64,000 nucleotides of DNA from assembly GCA_963922205.1 (NCBI GenBank), contig CAWUHX010000172.1, positions 609,351-673,350 of the forward strand. The letters are read 5' to 3'. The stretch is from Romanomermis culicivorax. Taxonomy: Eukaryota; Nematoda; Enoplea; Mermithida; Mermithidae. The position numbers and the translations under genes are program-made. Below, one piece after another: positions 36,608 through 51,600 of this stretch (the first letter of the stretch is position 1; every line of letters starts with the position of its first letter). The notes beneath the pieces were generated by a model. That model was not told the DNA's origin, ran no database searches, and saw nothing but the letters and a program-made list of their open reading frames with translations.

Positions 36608-39600
36608 GTATACGTTTTTAAGTCACATAATTAAAATTTTAAAGTGAGATGATTAATAAAAAATTGGTATTCTTTTTTAGATATACACTGATTGGGCGAA
36701 CCACTATCTGGAAAAATGTCAGAAGAAGACACTGATCAAAGATTTGCAGAAAGACTTCCAGGATCCATCCATGCTCGTGGATGTTATCGAATCTATCGGT
36801 AAGATTTCTACTTAATTATACATAATTTGGATGGTTTAGTCTGTCTGAGAATCACAGAAATATGGCAATGTGTACTGTATAGAACAAATAAATTGTTTTT
36901 AATATTATTCTTACAACTAGAGACAAAATTTATCGTTAATCAAAGAAGAAGATGAAATTTGTAATTTAAAAAATGCATACCGTTCACAATGCATCAGCAT
37001 ATACTCACGACAGCTTGAACATTCACGAATACACAAGCTTTTTCCTTACGTTGTAGGTATTAATCATAATTCTTTTAATTTTATTGTTATTAATCATAAT
37101 TCATTTTTTACGCCAACTATGTCAATTCTTTGTCTGCTTGACTTAGTTTTTTGACGTGAACCAAAAATCTGTTTCTTCAAAATTTTTATTCCTATTCGTA
37201 GGCACTGAAACATCAGGTTGAAATTTCATTTATTTTTCTGAAAAAAATCGTAAAATTTGAATATATTTGAATTTCATCTCTCAGCCGTCTTGAAAACACA
37301 CTCTCAAAGTTGCAAAACGTACTTGGATTTCCGATGTGATTAACTCATTGATTTAATCCGGGTTTTTCGTTCTTCATCGATTTTTCAGTTTTCTTTTTTT
37401 GAATATGTATTTTTTTATTATCTGATTTAAGCACATATAGTTTGCTAAGGTTGATTTTGTTTTCTCGATATGTTATCATCCAAAATCTCATCTCATACTC
37501 ATAAAATTCGACCAGCTGTGAATTTTATACTTTCTACATTAACATTCTGCTTGAGAATTCACTGTTACGTGCACAACCTGCGTGAATTCGAACTGAGCAT
37601 GATCCTTATCGCAGTAAACGCATATGATTCCCTATTCCATGTGAATCCATGAGTGCTTATTTTTGTTTGCAGCACACTGGCGGGAGTACTGCGCACTCAT
37701 TCATAAAAATTGTTGACAGTGACTCCTGTGTTCTTTTTCACCAAATCTACTTTATCTCATACTCGTAAACTCGACCACCTGTTAACTTCATAACTCATAC
37801 ACACTACCTGTTCAGAAACTGACGTTTTATTACTCACTCAATTAAGCAAACATAAACCCTCTTGTTTTCCTATGGTCAGCTATAAGAACGCAAAGTGTAA
37901 GCTTCTTCATCTCTAGCTTCTCCTTTTATAGCTAAAATCGTTGCCTATTTTTCCGATGTAGTTGTACGTACTACGCCAATGGCTGAAAGTGAACACATTT
38001 TTCTAACTTTATTGACAAAAGCGATGCTGTTTCAGCTCTGGTTGGTATACGGCTTATATAACATGCAATAGCTATTAAAATTTTAGCTAGTTCTTTCTTA
38101 GTAGTCAATTGTCTACAATTTTTAAAATGCTGCGACTATAAAATCCCAGGGTAGGCCGGCCATGCAACCGGTTCCGATGGCCTTTCTTTTTTAAATTAAG
38201 TTATTCTCTCTTTCTATACTCTGCTCGGTGTGTATGTATGCATTATAGGCTTAAACGCGTCCTTTTTCTACTACTCTCATTCTGCTTTCTCTTTTAAATT
38301 TGAAATCCCACAATCCGTCGTCCCACCACAACAACTCGCCAAAACCTCAGCTGCTAAAAGAGCTAAACAGTTGTTACGAGTCACTGCTGAGAATTTTGAT
38401 AAGGACTCGTAGAACATTTTCTGAACAATGAAATCTATACAACTCATGTCTTCATTCTCGTTGGTCATTGACTGGTCATTTTTTCTGGCGACTCTTCCAA
38501 TTTTATTTCTCTCTCGATGGGTCTATACTCCATTCATTTTGAAGAGGTCGGTGCAGAATGGAGTTTAGGCAAATGCTACCTTACTAAAGATCAGGAAATC
38601 AATTTAGATGATCTTAAAATGATTGAAAAGAGTGATAATCAAAGAGTTTGTATCATGAAGAAAAAATTTATTGAATGTAGTCAACGAGTCTTCCATAATT
38701 TTTAACAGAAGCTTGGCTACGAATCCCTGCATCGATAATTTCAAAATTGATGAAGTATTGTAGAATTCAAAAACCTATCCCTTCCAACCAGTCATTCATT
38801 GATCCTTTTTTAAACATTTCTGGCGACTCATCTGCTTTTAACTGTAACATGCTGTGTAACTTATTCGTCCCATTCGCCCTTTTTCATTTTTGACACAATT
38901 CTATGGATAACGTATTCTTACTTTGAGTGTTGGTAGAGTGAAATATTGTTTTCATTTCACTGGGTCATTGAACGGTCAATTTGGTTATAGGATTCCTGGC
39001 GATCCATTCGACGCTGAGGATACTATATCTCTTCGTTTCATATCATCGACTCTTGTTTATTAAGAACTATACGGAGACTGTCCAGATACATTGTCTAATC
39101 TATCAATTTGTTTTTCACCATATATTCTTCGGGGAAAAGGTTAAGCATTTTAATAAGCGAACAAATATACGAGCACAGTGAAAAAACGCATAACAACGAA
39201 TTTCCTCGATAAAAAACACTTTTTCTATATGCTAATATAGATATTTTTCTTCTGTAATTAATGACCAGGCTTTGTTTTTTGTTTTCCAGTCGGTGAAAAG
39301 ATACCAAGCTTAAAGAAGAAGCAGTGGAGCCGTGAACAATCGGTAAGCTGATATTTTGCTTCAGTCTAACAAAAAGCAGGTCAGCTATTTTTGATACAAT
39401 TTAGGCCAACAAATGTTTGCTCATGTTGATTTATTGAGTTGTATTATTTTGCCTCATTTTTTCGAACAGCCCTATCCTATTTTATTTTTTACTAACTTTT
39501 GTCACATTAATGTATCGTAATATTGAATCCTTGAATCCTCATCAAAAACGATCGCAGATCAGATAAAATTTGTATATTTCTCAACATTTGAACTAGAAAT

Positions 39601-42600
39601 TATTGACTCAATTTCATTTATTTGGATTGATGCACGTTATTCACTGATTTTGACCCCTTCATGTTTCTCTTTTTTTGTGTTCCTTTACCTTTGCTTTCAG
39701 TGATTCCTATTACTTTGTTCGTGGCTTCTTTCACTTGAATATATTTAGTTTTTTTGCTTTTCTTGACTTCATTTTGTCCTTTTGGTTCACTACTTGTTCG
39801 TACTTGCGTTCTTCATTGCTTGTTTTTCTTTAGTTTTGTGTTTTCTTCGAGTTTTTCTTTTCGTCCTTTCGACGATTCTTTTTAGCCGGATGATGATTGA
39901 TTCATTTTCATTAAAGTCTCGCTCACAATTTTAGGATGTTCTCCAAAAATTGTCCATTTAAAATTCGCTTTATGTTTTGGACAAACTTTCTAATGTTTCT
40001 TAGCTTACAAGCTTCCGGAGAAAAAACAAACTTTTTCGTGTTGAGCTTACTAGACTCGTAGGCGTTTCCATAATGAAATACGGCCAGACATTTCTGTCAT
40101 TATTCATAAATTTATTCCGGGAGCAGAAATTTATTATTCCTAAACGAACAACAGTGCCGGTGGCTCCATGAGTACTGTTGGTGGTGATTCAAGGCAAAAA
40201 TCCTAATCGGAGAGGGCACTGGTCAGCACAATTTGCATGGCAGCCCTTTCTTCTCGAAATAAAAGTCGTTTACCTCCTACGTGGTCACTAAAATTTTCCA
40301 TTCTTTTGATTTAAGGTTATTTTTTTGTTTACTTGAGATCGATAATATCAATTGCTGTATCCAGTATTTGGCCGATTTAGGCGTCAATTTGGACGGCGTA
40401 ACGAGCAGAGGTGGTTTGCATAATTTAAAGTCATATTTAAAATAATAAAATCGCGCATTCAGTGAGGGAATTTATGACTGTACAACGTATATAAATATTT
40501 ACAATAGTCTGTTTTTCTTGCAATGCTTCTAAATAATGAAAGCGGAAAGCAAGTAGCGTCTCCCACTTTCACGATTTGCTGATGAAAAATATATCATACA
40601 GGACTGTAAATTTATGAGCATACTGATCTAACGTTCAAAAATTTTTCTAATGAAAAATTTTACAGAAAGAGTCCCCATATAAACGATTTTGAAGACAGTA
40701 GTAATTTGGGTCACTTTTCTATTCGGAAGCATTTTATAAAAAACAGACTCTAGGTTATCGAAGCTGGTGCGGTTATAACTTTACTACTATTTTAGAAGTT
40801 CTTGTTTTTTAAATATATTTCTATAAAATCTTGAAAGCTATGAATTCCGGTCAAAATTTTTGTCTGTCCATGTCGTATAAGTCTGCCCTAGAATATGGTT
40901 TGACATGTTCTATTCTATACCAACTTCAGTAAGATGTAATCCCAGAACATAATTTTCTCGAGCAGAGTTCAGTACTGAAACTGGATAACGAATACGGCCT
41001 ACTTCAGAACTTTTACAGCCTTTTTCTTAGATTCCAATCAGTATTTTGCACTACATCTTCCTGTGAACAGCTGGGAATTTCTACGGAATTTAAGTTGACC
41101 GAGGAAGTCTCGCGTACATCACCGGCGTACGTTAGATTCACAAATAATGGAAATGTATTTCAAAATTTTAAGTGCGCTGCTGAGGGATACAATTAATCTG
41201 GTCTTCTGGATTTTGACTACAGATTTACAGCAAATTTACAGCAAAGAAAGTTATGGATGAAAAGTTACATGACGTCGAAACTTTGAATGTAATTTCGCAC
41301 TGGGAGAACTTCTTTAGACCATGGTTTTTTAGCACGAGTTCCATTAGCATGACTAATTTGTATTACTTTTTCTTAGCACGACTAAAATTTTCATTAGCAC
41401 TGGCTCAACTTCATTAGCACCGTTCTAAAAAAAAGAACCATACCATACACTTTTTTTATAAAATGCTTGTTAATTGAAAAAATAACGAAATTAGTACTAT
41501 CGTCGACATCGTTTGCATGAAGCTTTTACGACAAAATTTTTAACTCAAAAAATTGTTAAATGTTAGTTGAGTATGCCCACAAGTTTTCAGTCCTGTTGGC
41601 AGAAAATCACAAAACTATGGAATAGACCTTGTTCTCTCTCTGCTGTTGTTATTTACCAGCATTTTAAGAGAATTCCTACAAATCACACAAACGTCATTGG
41701 GGGCTTCGCCAGATTATGTCTGTCGAAAGTGTCAAAATCTAGTATCGGTCAACCAGTGGCTCATCTATGTCCGTAGTGGCGAATTCTTCCTTGAGAACTT
41801 TTCATATACTCCACTCATTTTGAGATAATTGATACAACAACCCATGAAAGTAAGCTTATTACTGTAATCAATAAGATAATTTTTTCGTCAGTTAGAGGCA
41901 AACAGAACAATCGAAAATTCGCTCCAGTAACTTAGCTAAGTGGTCAAAATTTCTCGGGTAGCACTCTGATATCGACGCAGGGTGTCCAAATCGAAAATGA
42001 ATATTCAATGCTTTTCAATGATTTTGGCTTGTCGCATACTCAAGAAGGAATATAGCGTTCTTCTGCAGTGTAAAGTTTTCCACTGAATGAAAATTGAGCA
42101 TCAAATTAAATCTACTTTTCTGCCTTCCGCATTCTAAATTGAATGAGCTATAGCCGTCGAGTCATTACGAACAAAGGTAGGCTACGCCACCTTGTTAGGA
42201 TAACGGCAGTCGGTGAAGCGAGATACGTTGAGTCACCTGTTCAAGTAATAATCATGTAACCTTAATACAACGGTTTTAAGAAAAATATAGGTTTGTGAAG
42301 ATTTGTCATATAGGCAAAACGCCCTAATTGCAGTTTTTGTCCAAATTTTGAGAGAAAACGGTTAACGTCTGGACGAAAAAAGGTTGATTTATCGCGAATC
42401 ATTTCTCTTTTCCAGCTAACTGAGATAGAAAGGGAGCAAAAAAGCTGAATTCATGCGATAAAGGTGAACATTAGGTTGTTATCCCTTAATTGCTTATTTA
42501 TGGCCATAATAAGTGAAAATGCATCAAGAAACATCGGACGCAATATTTTTCTTATCTTCGTAGGAGGTTCCCTCTGGAGACTGGACCGGACTTCGAAACA

Positions 42601-45600
42601 AAACCGAAGGATTTCCTATATGTGTCGTTCATTTCACCATTTTTCCAGACATCAAAGATGGTCAACTCAAGTCCATATTGAATTTATTGTTCAGTTTATC
42701 GCGATATAAGCAATCGCAAAAAAATTCCACCAGACTCCCAAAGTCGACTCCTTCGAATGTGCCTTCAAATATTATTGCTCCCAAAAGTGATATGTTAAGC
42801 AGGTGGGTCCAACTGAAATTATTTCAAAAACTTTGAAATGTGGATTCTGACTTGGACTGAGTTCTATGCCTTTCGATAATGATTGAGACGTATGAGTCCG
42901 GTATTGGCGTTAACGGACAGAAAATATTTAAATGCTGGATTTTAATGAGTCCTATTCGAGCATCATTTTTGCATTAGTCAAATTTTTCACGATCAAATTA
43001 CTGTTCAGAATTGTTTAATGCCTGTAGTTTGAACAAAATTTTTCAACTTAACGCGTATCTGTCTCAAAATGTTGTACCTCAATTGACCCCAAATTACTGA
43101 ATTTCTCTTTAAGTTGCAACGCATCAGAAGTGTGATATTTAAATCGAGTATGACATGCTTAGCTAGAGTAGATTTTCTGCTAATCATAGCCAGAATTTCT
43201 AATCAGAATATTTAATTTGAATTGTTTACTTTAATTAAAGATTTTATTCATCACTTACCATGAACAATTTTGCAGTTTTACATATTGACTCATCATCAAA
43301 ATCTGAGTTTCTTAAGTGATGTTTGATACCAAAAAAGTAGTTCGAGAACGACGCCACTAAATCATGAGCTCGACTAGTTAAGTCGTAGATCCTAATCTTA
43401 ACAGACCACCATGATGTTTATGCGGAATTATATTTTTTTCAGATTACCATCGCCTTTCAAAACGAACTCCGGAAAGTTTGTTGCCAACAAGAATGACCAA
43501 CCATGCAACTCTGGTAATTATTCAAGCTCACTAGACATATATACCACACGAGGCAATTCAGATTTGGTAGATTCAGACCGTTCTACATTTTTTTAAACTT
43601 TTTCTCGAGCAATAAAGTCGGAAAATCAGTGCTTTGGTTTTCTTGGCTGCAAGCAAAGATCTATAACCAAGCTTAAAATTTGAGCGATAGTTTGAACTCA
43701 GCACATTTGTCATCAGTCGGTCGACCTGGTCAAAATCCTCTCAGAAGCAGTATTTAGACCGTTCTTACTTGAATTTGGAGATTCTTTCGACGCACTTCAC
43801 ACCACTGTTTTTTTCCACGAACTTCTTTCCACAAATGTGGAAAGGGGTCAAATTTTTTTTCCAGATGTGGAAAATTTTTTTTCGTCTTAAAATCCTCGTT
43901 TTTTTCGCTTAAAAATGCTTTATCGCACTGTTTTTGAGCTTTTTCAAGCCTTCCAGTGTTTTTAGAGGTTAATTCATTAAAATTGGAAAAATTTAAATGT
44001 TCGACTTTAAAGCTTAATCTACTACCATTGTGGAACAAATTTTCTAGCAAACTATCCAAGAGCATAATTGACCTTTGAATTACATGAGAAATCGGTGGTC
44101 AAGTCCTTTATGATGGCAAGTGAAAGCCCAAAAAAGATGGTAATCTTTCCGGCGCTCGGCGCCGGAAATTTTTTTTGGGTATATTGACATTCTGGGACGT
44201 TGGAAAATCAATTTTCCGAACATTTATTTCAAGAATTAGATTCCAATTTTGTGTTCAAAAGTCGTAATTTCTAGAATTTTACTTGAAAAATTTTAAAATC
44301 TGTAATTTATTTGTAAACTCTCATGAACTGGTCGAAAATATACGAGTAAGAAGCGTATAAATTTCCGAAAGATATTTCCATGAAGCTTTTGAATTGATTT
44401 TACGTTAGCAAAGAAGTAATCGCATCAAAAAGCATAGAGACTTGACGTATTGATCTTTCTCAAAAGGAAAAAATGCGAATCTTCCTTAAATATCATGAAG
44501 ATTACCAATTAAAACATGAGATAATACGTTCAAGATGATAAAAACTATTATAGATTAAGTAATAAATGAAGGTAGACATGATAAAAGCCGTGCCTGAGCT
44601 ACTGAATAAATAATGATTATTGAAGTTATAAGCGGCGCGGAGCGCCGGAAAATTTTGAGATTTGGAACTCCCAAAATGCACAAAAATGCATCTTTTCAAT
44701 ATGAAAACCCCAAATTTTTCTTCCACATTTGTGGAAAGACCTCAAAAAATTTTTTCCACATTCCAGATTTTTTTTCCACATTATAGTGCAAATGTGGAAA
44801 AAAACAGTGCTTCACACTTCTGTATAATTCCACAGAATTATCATTTTTGGGCTTTTTTAATCAGGCACACGTGCACTTTTCTTTGCAACAAAAATATCTA
44901 TATTTCTTGAATCAAACTCGTGCAGATACGAGATAATGAAATTACAAAATTCGTGCTACTACGTCGGCTTTGATGAGTTCTATGTCAAATTCAGAAAAAA
45001 ACTGCATTCATTCAAAATTTATTTTCTTCGACGAAACATAATCCATCACAACTGATTCCAATCTACTCTAATATGGTCTGAACAAATAATCCCATAGCTT
45101 TCAACGAAAAGGCTGCCCTCGTAGCTTATATTTTTCATTTTTACTGTTGATGACACTTGATAGACCAGCAGCAAGTAAACGGACATCTGATAGCCTGATA
45201 GTAAAAGCGCTTGGTGCTTACTTGAAATAGCGGACGTTTAGGCGACTGGAGAGGATTAGAACGTATTGCTAGCGGCTAGCTGTCAATAATATTTAACCGG
45301 CTTAAAAGTAGTATATGTATGGAGTATAATGGTGTCGTTCATTAATCTTACGATTCCATAGAAAGAATGGCTGCCTGTGTTTTTCATATTCAAAGAAAAT
45401 GTGGACGGCTTTGTCATCCGCCCATCATCTTCCAGCGGGCAGAATTAATTTTAATTAATGATTTTTATGTGTCTAGGTTTTAGACAAGAGCATTGCTTGC
45501 CTGTACAACGGGGTTTTCTGTGAAAAGCAGCACTTGATCTGCCGAGCATGATTATTTTTACTAACATTATTCCAACTTTATACTTTTTGAAACTATCGCA

Positions 45601-48600
45601 CGCTTATTTGGAACAGTGAAGTCTCGCTCCATCTTTTTGGTATATGTGTAAATCTCCAATGCGTCTGTCTGCTTAGTTTACTTTTTTGAAGTTTTTTCCA
45701 TTTTTTTCTTTTTCTTTCCTTCTAATGTGTGTTACTACTGTTGACTTGGTACTCAATAAGCCTGTTTCGGTTACTCATTTTGTGCCTCGAGAATTAGTAA
45801 ATTTGGCGCCAGTCAACCACCGATCGTGAGATATATTCAAAAAGTCGGATAAGTTTCTATTGGCTATGTGTTCAAAGTACGAGTAAAGACATGCAACCGA
45901 GTTACCTTGCAGCCAACGTTGCAATCCTTGTGCTGATACTTCCCCCAGGACTTACTTACTATAGTCTGTTTGTTATAAAATGCTTCTAAATAGAAAAGTG
46001 ACACAAATCAGTACTGTGGTCAAAATCGTTTACATAAAGTTCTTACTGTAAAATTTTCACTCGAAAAATTGGTAAAGGTTAGGTCAGTATGCTCACAAAT
46101 TTCCAGTCCTGCATGATATATTGTTTATCAGGAAATCGCAAAAATCTGAAATACTACTTGCTCTCCACTTTCATTATTTGGAAGCATTTTAAGAAAAACA
46201 GATTATAGTATTTCAATAATATTAAAAAATAACCACTGATTACTATCGCAAGTAGTGCCAAATCATTAGGGCTTTCGACGTCTGATAATATTGATAATTA
46301 ATTTAAAATTTTGACGAATACATGCCTCTTTTTTCTTCTTTTCTGAAATTACGCATTTTTGCATCTGAACATATACAGAGGATATCCTTTCAACGGCTTC
46401 ACAGATACTTCAGGTTGATTTGATCAGCTGTAAAAATGAACAGTTGTTGCTAGGAGTACCTAATATTATAGGAAAGTTCAAGATTATACGCATTACTTAT
46501 TTCCTTGCGATCGTGGGTGGTAACAGGCGAAAAAAATATTTTTGTGCGTTGTGATTAAATGATTCATTGCCAAGGCTCGCTTCTGGTATTCGTGGTTTAG
46601 CGACCGCCAGCTTCTCCTAGATCTTTTCCCTCTGTCTTCCTCACCGCCGGCTTACTGTTCGTTAAATAGATAAAAAACGACTGCATTATATACCGTTTTT
46701 TCGTGGTTTCGTGAGCCATCGATTACTTGCTATGATAGTAGCCTTCTTGCTAACAAAAAAATCTCTTTTAATGCAACTGAATGAATAACTTAGTAATGAT
46801 TATGAACACGTACCTATGTGCAAAATCAACGAGATGAAAAGTAAGTAGAACGTTGTGTCTTGCTTGCTTCATCTGTTAGCGTCCACAGGGTAGAATACTT
46901 GAAATCCTGAAGCTAAAAAAGTGGATCTGTTGGAAAGAAGTGAGTTTATAAAATTGAGCTTTTGCATATCAAATGAGTGCTTAGATTTCAATGCATTCCT
47001 ATTCATCGCAAACTGCAAAAAAATTATTGCGCTCGGTGGTGTCGACGACCGCACTAATGTCTTCAGCAATTCCTGAATCTTTAACGATCATAGATTACTA
47101 AAAGTTTGGTGGATTATGCTTGTGGAAGATCCTCAGCTATACACATTGGAGTTCATTGCTAACGAAGTCGTTCCGATACCGTTTTGCGAGCCGTGGCTAA
47201 TGGACTGTATTATTCAAGTTTCTAGAAAAGACTAATGCACAATGAGGTGATCAGATCGTGGTAATGGGCATTTTGAATCAAGTTCTGGAATTTTCCTTAT
47301 TCCTGATTTGCAAATTCGAATACTTTTAGTTGTCTGTACATTTTGCATGTAGAAGGATTTGGAATCAGAGATTTGGAAATGTTACACGAGGAGCGCTTCA
47401 AAAATACATAATTTTGCTGAGCGTGCTTTAAATAACATGTTATGTAATGTCGAAAAGTTGAGTCGGTGTTCTGAGTTGACTTTTCAAGACAGGGTAGAGA
47501 TATTTATGATGACAATTGGAGAGTCTATTCCAAACCTCACGTGTGAATTTTAGGACATTTGGGCTTATTTCAGGGACTCGGATCCTTTAAAAATTCAAAT
47601 CTCTAGCTGTCACCCAACGCCGGTCAAAAATCTATAACGGGAGCGAATATCCTTACCCTAAATTTTTTGCAATCACCGTTTCAAGGCTAGAAAGTGAATT
47701 TCTCAATAAAAATTTGTAATCTTCTTGTAGTTAGCAGTATGACCCTATAAGTATGCTATTTATAAAATGATGGTAAATTGAAAATTTTACAGCCGTAAGT
47801 TCTATCTTGAAATCTTTCCAACACTTTTAGTGTGAAGTTTTTAACTAAAACAATGTCGAAAATTCAGTTGGGTTGCGGCACAAATCTACACTACTGTACA
47901 ACGTGTAGCTTAGCTGAAGCTCATAAAAGGTAATTGGTCTTCAATTTCTCCACTCACAGCATTAATAGACTACAATAGCAACTCTTATAAGCATCTACGA
48001 CTAGACTTGTAGAGCTACCCTAGTATAGTTAATAAAAAATGCGACACAAAAATTTATAATTTGACAAGATTTGTCCATTCTTCTCAACTTTCTAGTGCTT
48101 TGCAACCACTTATTCCTTCCGCTACGCGGTATCTTTACGTGGACAATCAAAACCTGCTCCAAATTGATTCATGCGCCATTTAAAAAGGTCATCCAAACCT
48201 TCTGTGAGGTCATAAAGCCACGACGCTGATCTGTGATTTAAATGTATTGAATCGACGCCGGTCAGATGTTTATTCGGTAGTTCCTCATAAACGTGCTAAA
48301 GATATTTTCATCATCCAACTGCACGGGCTTTAACTTCTGAAACAATATTTCGCATGACTTTTCAAAAAAGACCAATTTCATGAGATATGAAGCCACAAGG
48401 ATGCTCTGTACAGTTAATTTGATTGCACGGTTGTTTGTTATTCTGCAGTCTATTTTTATTGAAATACTTGGGAAAACGAAACAAGTAACAATGTGTTATT
48501 GATGTTTTGATAACCACACGTCGTTTGAGCTGCAAATTTTCGAGCTAACACAATAAACACCTCAACAGTTTTTAAATAAAAAATCAGTAAAGATCGTGCA

Positions 48601-51600
48601 AACTACTCTGGAGACATGTTTCCGTCATCTTCTGAATTTTAGAGCATTTTGTAAAAAATACTTTCACTGTAGTTGTTTGTCTCTCGTCAGAAACAAGATT
48701 TACAAGATTCCCTTCCTCTTAATCCACCATTCCACTATACTCCATTCATTTTGAAATAATCGATACAGCCGTCCCATGAAAGTAGTTCTATATAGAAAAA
48801 CTAAAAAGCTCATTACTGTAATCAACGAAAAAAATTATCGTCAATGAGTGGCAAGCAGGGCTGAAAATTTTCTCCACTAACTTGATCAAGAGGTCAAAAT
48901 TTTTAGAGTAGTACCCAAGTATGGATGCAGTTCTGTCCTAATTGACAGTGGACAAGCATGATGTTTTTCAATGATATTGGCCTTTCCCATTCTCATGAAG
49001 AAATTTAGCAGTTTTTATCAGTATAAAATTTTCTATCAATTAAAACTTGCTTATCAAATCGAATCTTTTTTGTAATTATTTTCTCTGCGTCTGTCATTTT
49101 AAATTAAATGGGCTATCGAGCCATATTTGATGGAATACTTTCAACAGAGAACTATGCAAAAGATTGAAGAAAACATGAAGTAGAAACAGACAACTTGAGA
49201 CATTAGAAAGCTAAACGCTATCACAATTTTCTCATCAGCTCTCAAATTCCATCTTATAGTTCTATCTGTGCATGTTTATAGCAGATCCATCTGTTTCCTA
49301 TATTTCAAGTTGCGGTCCTATGAAAGTCAAACACTGACTATGAGAGTATCAGCGGGTTTTCCACATTTCTTTTTAAACACTTTCTATTTATATAACAGTT
49401 TTCTGCATTTACAGAAACTTTCGAACAAAAAGCCAGCATCCTCAAAGGCGACCACCTTGACGGCACGGGAATCGCATACAGCCAATCGAAAAATTCCTCT
49501 GCGTCAGTCAAAACTGCCATTCCGCCTTCTACTAATTCAGGCTTTGTCGTCGGTCGTTCGTCGTTGGGAAATGGCCGTTCCTCTAAACTGCCCGGCTGCC
49601 AAAGTAATCCGTCAACGTTGACAAGACCAGGTTCACCATCAACCAGTGGTGCTTCAACCAAACCGACAGCCAGTTTGAAACAGCCGTCAAGTTCGAGAAC
49701 CGCTTTGCCGGGTTATTCTAGTCTGAGGAAAGAGAACCGGCAAGCCATTACGCCAGTTCACAGGGACTCCAGGATGTTGAAGCCGACTGCAGCCAAAGAT
49801 AAACAGCCTAATTTGGTCAAGCATGAAACAAGTGAGTCATGTATTACGAATGATTATTTGACTAGGGATATACTCGTACAAACGAAAGGCTCGCCAAGTG
49901 TTGCATGGTATCATGTCACATTCTACTCGTAGGATTAATGTTTCATCCAATTCACGGGTTCCGAACCCGACAATTTTTGTGGAGCCCATGTCGAGATGGT
50001 CTCGCCTTCCTCTGCACTGGCTAGAGCTGAGACTGTTCCTGCGCTACCGTAGACGCCCTTCAGCACAAGCACTATTTAGGATGTGAAAAATATCTAATTA
50101 GGGGATTTTTCAAGTTATCTGACGATTAGATATCAGACTTCAGTGCCTAAACTTAAGAAGTTTTAAGCTTCAGTCATGCTGTTGAAACTCGACCAAGGAA
50201 AAAGAGTCGGAATAATTTCTCGTTTCGGTAGTTCAAAAAGTTCTGAGACTCATCAATTTAGAGTGATGCCACAATTATACTTTTATTATGAGTTTTTAAC
50301 GTACTCTCTTGAACGTTCAATACATTTTTCATAACGATGTGTTAACGTCTCTAAACTCATTTGAAACTAACCTGAAGTTTAACAGTCAAAAAATATCCCG
50401 AGTTGCAGTTTTCACTTTATTATCATTCGAAAATCTTTTTCCATGCAAGCGCTTCATCAAATATCGAAACGAGAAAAAGTTACTGAGCGATAAGTACAGC
50501 GAGTAAGGTAGGTGTGGAAAAGTGCGACATGGCTTTTTGGATGGCAGCTTGAGCAACTTGAGGTCGATGAGTTGGCACATTGTCTTGCAAGAGAAGGACA
50601 CCCTGTTCCGATTTCCCCTTCGTCTTTGGAATAATTCGTGAACTCCTGTAACCAGGTCAACACAGTATTGACCTGTAATTGTAATCTTACATGACAGTCA
50701 ATCGCTTTTGAAATATTCAAAAATTAAACCATAACCTTTCCAGCGGATGGTTAAACTTTGAAATTTTGCACTTTCGCATACCGTGTACTTAACGGATACT
50801 GCTATGCAAAATTCATACTACAGTCCGCTTTTTATAGAATATTGTTAAATCGAAAAATGACAACAATTAGCATTTTCATCGAAATCGTTTACGCAAAGCT
50901 TTTACTGTAGAATTTTTTACTCAATTGGTTGCTAAAAGTATTCGACCATGTTCACAAATTTTCAGTTCTATTTGACACCTGGTTCAACGGAAAATCATAC
51001 AAAATATGAAATAGCTTTTCCTTTCCACTGCCACTATTTACAAAACAGACTATAAACTAAATTTTATATCGGTCACAAAAGTGCTACACAATTAACGTTG
51101 AGATTACTGTACGGTTTATCACCGAAAAACTCGGCGTGAAAAAATTATTCAAAATATTTTTATACAAATACTCAAGATATTTTAGACACGTTATCTCAGA
51201 GATGCAACAGTTAGTAGAAAATTATCGTACGATCACATCAATGATGGACCACAACAAATAGAAATTCGTCCCGTTCAGAGTGTCATCTTTGAAAATGTAC
51301 TAAGGGATATGAGGGATCAATTGAGCTTCTAGCAGTTCAGGAGTTATGATGTTTTATAGGGCCTCAATGGTTCATAAGACCATTGTACTGATCAGTCGGT
51401 TCAGTTCCGCTCAGGGCCGTGCGCAGGATTTTTTCATGGGGGGGGGGGGGGCGGACTAGATTTTTTCACTGAATAGCCCCAGGAAATGTTGATCTTACGC
51501 GTACATACTGTGTGCATCACCGTTTTCTCCTCGAAGATTTTTTCCACATGAGAACCGGACCCAAAACTTTTTTCCTCATTTTCCAAAAATTTTCCACATT

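Larger units (their letters stand above)
36799..39289 (+). other. unc-53 intron 2
   Basis: 2.5 kb. Holds a possible alternative terminal exon at 38249-38412 and a family A MITE at 38522-38764. Otherwise AT-rich with nothing recognised. Confidence 0.7.
40411..42648 (+). other. unc-53 intron 4
   Basis: 2.2 kb. Contains family B MITEs at 40503 and 41450 and a family A MITE at 41808. The rest shows nothing. Confidence 0.7.
43803..44809. mobile_element. hAT-type non-autonomous element, copy 3
   Basis: Starts CACTGTTTTTTTCCACGAAC and ends TGTGGAAAAAAACAGTG, with perfect 8-bp duplication cttcacac (43795-43802, 44810-44817). 1,007 bp; nearly colinear with 8138-9178. Contains GC hairpins at 44149 and 44632. 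No transposase. Confidence 0.92.
43514..49414 (+). other. unc-53 intron 6
   Basis: 5.9 kb. Carries the hAT-type element at 43803, a family B MITE at 45960 and a family A MITE at 48734. The remaining 45-48.7 kb shows no coding sequence; an open frame at 47359-47553 lacks support. Confidence 0.7.

Noticed and set aside
40411-40446. Read-through of exon 4 to a TAA, or a donor at 40428
   Set aside because: The donor at 40411 gives the phase needed for exon 5, which supplies the missing final CH helix.
47359-47553. 64-codon frame in unc-53 intron 6 as an extra exon
   Set aside because: No acceptor or donor in the phase needed between exons 6 and 7, which already join correctly.
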